From positions 1-9,857 of the forward strand of contig JAEUKU010000153.1 of NCBI GenBank assembly GCA_016794075.1: a DNA stretch of 9,857 nt. The letters are read 5' to 3'. Origin of the DNA: Rhodospirillaceae bacterium (lineage in GTDB: Bacteria > Pseudomonadota > Alphaproteobacteria > Dongiales > Dongiaceae). The notes beneath the pieces were generated by a model, which was not told where the DNA came from, did no database searches, and saw only the letters and a list, made by a program, of their open reading frames with translations. A program made the position numbers and the translations under genes. Positions within the stretch are counted from its first letter, which is position 1. Each line of letters starts with the position of its first letter. Shown piece by piece: positions 5,640 to 9,857 of the stretch.

Positions 5640-6422
5640 TTGTTTTCCACAGCCAGCAATTCGCGCATCTTTTCGCGCCGCAGCATCCATGGCCGGATCG
5701 CGCATGAGATCGGCCAGCAGATCCTGCACGGCGACTTGGCGCCGGGCGAGGTGCTGCCCAGCGAAACCGCGCTGGGCGAGGAGTTCGGCGTCAGCCGCAC
5801 GGTGCTGCGCGAGGCGATCAAGGTGCTGGCGGCCAAGGGCATGGTGGAATCGCGGCCGAAGGTCGGCACCCGCGTGCGGGAGCGCGATCATTGGAACATG
5901 CTCGACCCCGATGTGCTGAGCTGGAGCCTCGCTTCGCACGAGGCGGAATCCTATGCCGCCGGCGTCACCGAGATGCGACATATCCTGGAGCCGGCCGGCG
6001 CCGCCCTGGCGGCGGAACGCGCGACGGCGGCGCAGATCCGCCGCATCCGTACGGCCTATGAGGCGATGGCCGCGGCGGGCGCCGACCTGGAACAGAGCAT
6101 CCCGCACGATCTGCGCTTCCACCAGGCAATCCTGGAAGCGACCGGCAATGCCTTCCTCGCCTCGATGGGCCATATGATCGAATCCGCGCTCGCCTTCAGT
6201 TTCCAGATCTCCGCCCGCGCGCGCGACAATCCCGCCTATTCGCTGCCCCTGCACAAGGCAGTGCTCGAGCGCATCGAGGCGCGCGATTCGCGCGGCGCCC
6301 AGGCGGCGATGCTGCGCCTGCTGGAGAATGCGCGCGGCGAGATCGAGCGGATCCTGGACGGCGGACGGCATGACCCCGCCACGAAACCACCGCCCCGGCG
6401 CGCCCGGGCGGGACGACTCTAG
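5640..6422 (+). CDS. GntR family regulator, FadR subfamily (FCD domain)
   Basis: A 260-residue regulator. The N-terminal winged helix (about residues 15-80) shows G-x-L-x-P-G-E-V-L-P-S-E at 32-42 and the recognition region F-G-V-S-R-T-V-L-R-E-A-I-K-V-L, followed by G-M-V-E-S-R-P-K-V-G-T-R-V. The C-terminal FCD domain (about 105-235) keeps the metal/ligand site: Asp157 and His161 in H-D-L-R-F-H, His178 in G-H-M-I-E, and His205 in L-H-K-A-V. FCD regulators usually sense sugar acids or other carboxylates. The start is TTG 5640; no ATG or GTG exists in frame between the stop at 5595 and the HTH, and the ribosome site is poor, so low expression is expected. The last 20 residues are proline/arginine-rich and extend past the domain. 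It opens the dehydratase-lactonase cluster (30-bp gap) and probably regulates it and galM. Confidence 0.88.
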   Translation: MFSTASNSRIFSRRSIHGRIAHEIGQQILHGDLAPGEVLPSETALGEEFGVSRTVLREAIKVLAAKGMVESRPKVGTRVRERDHWNMLDPDVLSWSLASHEAESYAAGVTEMRHILEPAGAALAAERATAAQIRRIRTAYEAMAAAGADLEQSIPHDLRFHQAILEATGNAFLASMGHMIESALAFSFQISARARDNPAYSLPLHKAVLERIEARDSRGAQAAMLRLLENARGEIERILDGGRHDPATKPPPRRARAGRL

Positions 6423-6452
6423 CAGAACATCGATAGCAGTAAGGACACGACC

Positions 6453-8192
6453 ATGGCCGACGGCACCGACCCGAAGAAGACCTTGCGCTCCCGCCACTGG
6501 TATGGCGGCGCCGACAAGGATTCCTTCATGCATCGCAGCTGGATCAAGAACCAGGGCCATCCGGACCACATGTTCGACGGCCGCCCGGTGATCGGCATCT
6601 GCAACACCTGGTCGGACCTCAACCCGTGCAACGCCCATTTCAAGGAACTGGCCGAGGTGGTGAAGCGCGGCGTCTACGAGGCCGGCGGCTTCCCGGTCGA
6701 GTTCCCCGCCATGTCGCTGGGCGAGACCACTTTGCGTCCGACCGCGATGCTGTTCCGCAACCTCGCCAGCATGGAAGTCGAGGAATCGATCCGCGCCAAC
6801 CCGATCGACGGCGTGGTGCTGCTGGTCGGCTGCGACAAGACCACGCCCGCTTTGCTGATGGGCGCGGCCAGCTGCGATTTGCCGACCATCGCGCTCTCCG
6901 GCGGACCGATGCTGAACGGCAAGTTCCGCGGCTGCGATGTCGGCTCGGGCACCTCGGTCTGGCAGTTCTCCGAGGCGGTGAAGGCGGGCGAGATGACGCT
7001 GGCCGATTTCATGAGCGCCGAATCCGGCATGTCGCGTTCGCCGGGCCATTGCATGACCATGGGCACCGCCTCGACCATGGCCAGCATGGTGGAATCGCTT
7101 GGCATCGGCCTGCCGGAGAATGCGGCCTATCCGGCGGTCGATGCGCGGCGCAAGCGGCTCGCGCATCTCGTCGGCATGCGCGCGGTGCAGATCGTGAAGG
7201 AGGATCTGCGCATCTCCAAGGTGCTGACCAAGGAGGCGTTCCAGAACGCCATCCGCACCAACGGCGCCATCGGCGGCTCGACCAACGCGGTGGTGCACCT
7301 GCTCGCCGTCGCCGGGCGGCTCGGCCTCGACCTCAGCCTCGAGGATTGGGACAAGTGGGGCAAGGACGTGCCGACCATCGTCGATCTGATGCCGTCGGGC
7401 CGCTTCCTGATGGAGGATTTCTGCTACGCCGGCGGCATCCCGGTGGTGATGAAGGCGCTCGCCGAGCACGGCCTCCTCAACAAGGACATCGTCGCGGTCA
7501 ACGGCAAGACGGTATGGGACAACATCAAGGACGCGACGAACTACAACAAGGAAGTCATCCGCGACTGGGACAAGCCGCTGACCAAGAGCGGCGGCATCGC
7601 GGTGCTGCGTGGCAATCTGGCGCCCAACGGCGCCATCATCAAGCCCTCGGCGGCGACGCCGGCGCTGATGCAGCATCGCGGCCGCGCCGTGGTGTTCGAG
7701 AACATCGACGACTACAAGAAGAAGATCGTCGACCCAAATCTCGACATCGACGAGACCTGCGTCATGGTGCTGAAGAATTGCGGGCCGAAGGGCTATCCCG
7801 GCATGGCCGAGGTCGGAAACATGGGCCTGCCGCCCAAGGTGCTGAAGAAGGGCATCACCGACATGGTGCGCATCTCGGACGCGCGGATGAGCGGCACAGC
7901 CTATGGCACGGTGGTGCTGCACACGGCGCCCGAGGCTGCGGCGGGCGGGCCGCTGGCGCTGGTCAAGGATGGCGACACGATCGAGCTCGACGTCGCCGGG
8001 CGGCGGCTGCACATCGATGTGCCGGACGCGGAGCTGGCCAAGCGCAAGGCCGCCTGGAAGGCGCCGGAGCCGGATTTCCAGAGCGGCTACCAGCGCCTCT
8101 ATGTCGACCATGTGCTGCAGGCCGACAAGGGCGCCGATCTCGATTTCCTGGTCGGCTGCCGCGGCGCCGGGGTGCCGAAGGAATCGCACTGA
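6453..8192 (+). CDS. IlvD/EDD family sugar-acid dehydratase, L-arabinonate dehydratase-like
   Basis: A 579-residue iron-sulfur dehydratase that removes water from an aldonic acid to give a 2-keto-3-deoxy acid. The structurally characterised Rhizobium leguminosarum L-arabinonate dehydratase is, as I recall, also 579 residues. Its [2Fe-2S] cysteines 59, 127 and 200, its magnesium ligands Glu91, Asp128 and carbamylated Lys129, and its catalytic Ser480 all fall at the same numbers here: S-D-L-N-P-C-N, G-E-T-T, G-C-D-K-T-T, G-H-C-M and R-M-S-G. The length and the sugar-acid context argue against the branched-chain enzyme IlvD. Homologues also accept D-fuconate, D-galactonate or D-xylonate, so L-arabinonate is a likely but unproven substrate. 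AAGGA stands 7 bp before the ATG. It is cytosolic and lies between the GntR and lactonase genes. Confidence 0.92.
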   Translation: MADGTDPKKTLRSRHWYGGADKDSFMHRSWIKNQGHPDHMFDGRPVIGICNTWSDLNPCNAHFKELAEVVKRGVYEAGGFPVEFPAMSLGETTLRPTAMLFRNLASMEVEESIRANPIDGVVLLVGCDKTTPALLMGAASCDLPTIALSGGPMLNGKFRGCDVGSGTSVWQFSEAVKAGEMTLADFMSAESGMSRSPGHCMTMGTASTMASMVESLGIGLPENAAYPAVDARRKRLAHLVGMRAVQIVKEDLRISKVLTKEAFQNAIRTNGAIGGSTNAVVHLLAVAGRLGLDLSLEDWDKWGKDVPTIVDLMPSGRFLMEDFCYAGGIPVVMKALAEHGLLNKDIVAVNGKTVWDNIKDATNYNKEVIRDWDKPLTKSGGIAVLRGNLAPNGAIIKPSAATPALMQHRGRAVVFENIDDYKKKIVDPNLDIDETCVMVLKNCGPKGYPGMAEVGNMGLPPKVLKKGITDMVRISDARMSGTAYGTVVLHTAPEAAAGGPLALVKDGDTIELDVAGRRLHIDVPDAELAKRKAAWKAPEPDFQSGYQRLYVDHVLQADKGADLDFLVGCRGAGVPKESH

Positions 8193-8218
8193 CGCGGACG
8201 TCGCGTATTTGCCGCTGG

Positions 8219-8224
8219 AAGGAG
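8219..8224 (+). promoter_or_regulatory. strong Shine-Dalgarno setting a GTG start
   Basis: AAGGAG ends 7 bp before GTG 8232, which identifies the GTG as the lactonase start. A second AGAGG overlaps it. Confidence 0.6.
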
Positions 8225-8231
8225 AGGAAAC

Positions 8232-9149
8232 GTGCCTGCGAATGACGGTCTCTACGAGCATTTCGACAAGCGCTTCCGTGCGCTCGCCATCGGCATCGCG
8301 CATCTGGAGAAGCTGGCGGATGGCTGCATCTGGGCGGAAGGCCCGGTCTGGTTCGCCGATGCCGGCTGTCTGATCTGGAGCGACATTCCGAACAACCGCA
8401 TGCTGCGCTGGAACCCGAACAGCGGCGTCGACGTGTTCCGCGCGGACTCGAACAACAGCAACGGCAACACCCGCGACCGGCAGGGCCGCCTGGTCACCTG
8501 CGAACACCTCACGCGGCGGGTGACGCGGACCGAGCCCGACGGGTCGATCACGGTGATCGCCGACAAATACCAGGGCAAGCGCCTGAATTCGCCGAACGAC
8601 GTGGTGGTGAAATCCGACCACAGCATCTGGTTCACCGATCCCAGCTATGGCATCCTGACCGAGTTCGAGGGCAGCCGCTCCGCGCAGGAGCAGGACGGTT
8701 GCTACGTCTACCGCGTCGACCCGGCGACCGGCGGCATCGAGGTGGTGGTCGACGATTTCGTGAAGCCGAACGGGCTTGCCTTCTCGCCGGACGAAAAGAC
8801 GCTGTATGTCGCGGATTCCGCCGGGTCGCACGATCCCGCCGCACCCCACCATATCCGCGCCTTCGACGTGGTCGACGGAAGGCGCCTGACCAACAGCCGC
8901 GTCTTCTGCGATATCAAAACCGGCATCCCCGACGGCTTCCGGATCGACGTGCAGGGGAATCTGTGGACCAGCACCCATGCCGGCGTCGAATGCTACGCGC
9001 CGGACGGCACGCTGCTCGGCCGCATCAACGTGCCGGAGATCGTCGCCAACGTGACCTTCGGCGGCAAGCGGCGCAACCGGCTGTTCATCACGGCGACCAC
9101 CTCGCTCTATGCCGTCTACGTCAACACCACCGGGGCGCAGCGGCCGTGA
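8232..9149 (+). CDS. SMP-30/gluconolactonase family sugar lactonase
   Basis: A 305-residue six-bladed beta-propeller that would hydrolyse an aldono-lactone to the free acid, the step before the dehydratase. The divalent-metal ligands of the family are visible: Glu36 in A-E-G-P-V-W, Asn122 in S-P-N-D-V-V, Asn180 in K-P-N-G-L-A-F-S-P-D, and Asp234 in I-P-D-G-F. Further blade signatures are W-F-T-D-P-S-Y-G at 133-140 and the late G-N-L-W-T-S segment. There is no signal peptide, so it should be cytosolic, unlike periplasmic gluconolactonases. The start is GTG with a strong ribosome site. It follows the dehydratase by 39 bp and precedes the UxaA-like gene by 28 bp, clearly one operon. Arabinonolactone or galactonolactone are the likeliest substrates, judged from its neighbour. 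Confidence 0.9.
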   Translation: MPANDGLYEHFDKRFRALAIGIAHLEKLADGCIWAEGPVWFADAGCLIWSDIPNNRMLRWNPNSGVDVFRADSNNSNGNTRDRQGRLVTCEHLTRRVTRTEPDGSITVIADKYQGKRLNSPNDVVVKSDHSIWFTDPSYGILTEFEGSRSAQEQDGCYVYRVDPATGGIEVVVDDFVKPNGLAFSPDEKTLYVADSAGSHDPAAPHHIRAFDVVDGRRLTNSRVFCDIKTGIPDGFRIDVQGNLWTSTHAGVECYAPDGTLLGRINVPEIVANVTFGGKRRNRLFITATTSLYAVYVNTTGAQRP

Positions 9150-9177
9150 GGCGGCCGGAGCGCGCAAGGAGTCAGCC

Positions 9178-9857
9178 ATGAACCAGATGACACCTCCGAA
9201 AGCGGTGGGCCTCACCATCCGGCTGCATCCGGCCGACAACGTCGTGGTCGCCTCGCAGGCGATTTCGGGCGGAAGCGTCATCCCGGGCGAGGGCGTCACC
9301 ACCGCGTCGGCGGTGCCCGCCGGCCACAAGATCGCGACGGCGCCGATCGCCTCCGGCGCCTTCGTGCGCAAATACAACCAGATCATCGGCGTGGCGACCG
9401 CCGACATCGCGCCCGGCCAGCATGTCCACGTGCAGAATTGCGCCATGAGCGAATTCGAGCGCGACTACGCGTTCTGCGCCGACGCGCACCCGACCGCCTA
9501 TTTCACCGGCAAAGACCGCGCGACGTTCCAGGGCATCGTGCGCGCCGACGGCCGTGTCGCCACGCGGAACTATATCGGCGTGATGACCACGGTGAACTGC
9601 TCGGCCACGGTGGCGAAGCGGGTCGCCGCCGCCTTCGAGAATGGCGGGCTCGACGAGTATCCGAACATCGACGGGGTGGTGGCGCTGGTGCACAGCACCG
9701 GCTGCGGCATGGCGACCAAGGGCGAAGGCTTCGACGCGCTGCAGCGGGTGCTCTGGGGCTATCTGCGGCATCCGAATTTCGCCGGCGTGCTGCTCATCGG
9801 CCTCGGCTGCGAGGCGGCGCAGATCCGCTTCCTGCTCGAAGCCTACGGCATCAAGGC
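9178..9857 (+). CDS. UxaA/altronate dehydratase family protein (3' end cut off)
   Basis: Only the first 226 residues of what is normally an approximately 500-residue iron-dependent dehydratase are inside the window; the frame is open to the edge. Residues 10-90 form the SAF-like N-terminal domain typical of UxaA and GarD (H-P-A-D-N-V-V-V-A, G-H-K-I-A at 49-53, V-R-K-Y-N-Q-I-I-G, H-V-H-V-Q-N). The second domain begins near 115 with R-N-Y-I-G-V and V-N-C-S-A-T-V-A (Cys141), then H-S-T-G-C-G-M (His172, Cys176) and G-L-G-C-E (Cys211, Glu212), all conserved in altronate/galactarate dehydratases. AAGGAG lies 6 bp before the ATG. It is the fourth gene of the GntR cluster and adds a second, unrelated sugar-acid dehydratase. 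Whether it acts on altronate, galactarate or another acid cannot be judged. Confidence 0.9.
   Translation, partial: MNQMTPPKAVGLTIRLHPADNVVVASQAISGGSVIPGEGVTTASAVPAGHKIATAPIASGAFVRKYNQIIGVATADIAPGQHVHVQNCAMSEFERDYAFCADAHPTAYFTGKDRATFQGIVRADGRVATRNYIGVMTTVNCSATVAKRVAAAFENGGLDEYPNIDGVVALVHSTGCGMATKGEGFDALQRVLWGYLRHPNFAGVLLIGLGCEAAQIRFLLEAYGIK

Noticed and set aside
6626..8245. A 539-codon plus-strand frame overlapping the dehydratase.
   Set aside because: It is an Arg/Gly/Ala-rich out-of-frame shadow of the dehydratase with no recognisable fold.
5529..9446. A stop-free minus-strand reading frame of 1305 codons antisense to the GntR, dehydratase, lactonase and UxaA genes.
   Set aside because: Its product is a low-complexity mix rich in His, Arg, Asp, Ala and Gly with no domain, and the opposite strand carries four clear gene families with intact active sites. 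Long antisense frames are expected when codons end in G or C.

Overview
The window is about 9.9 kb of dense, high-GC chromosomal DNA carrying ten genes, two of them cut by the window edges. Codon use is uniformly GC-rich. The gene families (an EutQ-like cupin, an RraA-type aldolase, an IlvD/EDD sugar-acid dehydratase, an SMP-30 lactonase and a UxaA-type dehydratase) suggest a soil or plant-associated alphaproteobacterium of the Rhizobiales/Rhodospirillales kind. That placement is inference from content and style, not from a marker gene. No RNA gene, insertion sequence, CRISPR array, integrase or foreign-looking block was seen.

Left block (1-2263, plus strand): the 3' end of an EutQ-like cupin gene, a fold-type I PLP aminotransferase, and an RraA/4-hydroxy-4-methyl-2-oxoglutarate (HMG) aldolase-like protein. 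Gaps are 16 and 36 bp, so this is probably one operon. Transamination followed by retro-aldol cleavage would suit breakdown of a 4-substituted glutamate-like amino acid, but this is a hypothesis.

Middle block (2264-4483): a hemerythrin (HHE) domain protein with its own plausible promoter, facing a HAD phosphatase gene with only 4 bp between the two stop codons. A TetR-family regulator diverges from the HAD gene across a 264-bp gap that holds several small inverted repeats. This gap is the largest non-coding stretch in the window.

Right block (4493-9857): galM (aldose 1-epimerase, minus strand) diverges from a plus-strand cluster consisting of an FCD-type GntR regulator, an L-arabinonate dehydratase-like IlvD/EDD enzyme, an SMP-30/gluconolactonase-like lactonase, and a UxaA/altronate dehydratase-family gene that runs off the right edge. 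It reads as a non-phosphorylative sugar oxidation locus: mutarotase, then an aldose dehydrogenase (not in the window), lactonase, dehydratase to a 2-keto-3-deoxy acid, and downstream steps outside the window. The galM-gntR gap is an AT-rich island with a perfect TATAAT, a palindrome and a DgoR-operator-like element, so the GntR protein probably controls both directions.

Nothing here is clearly a new type of system. The items most worth a second look are the pairing of two unrelated sugar-acid dehydratases under one regulator, the aminotransferase-aldolase pair, and the two operator-like intergenic regions.
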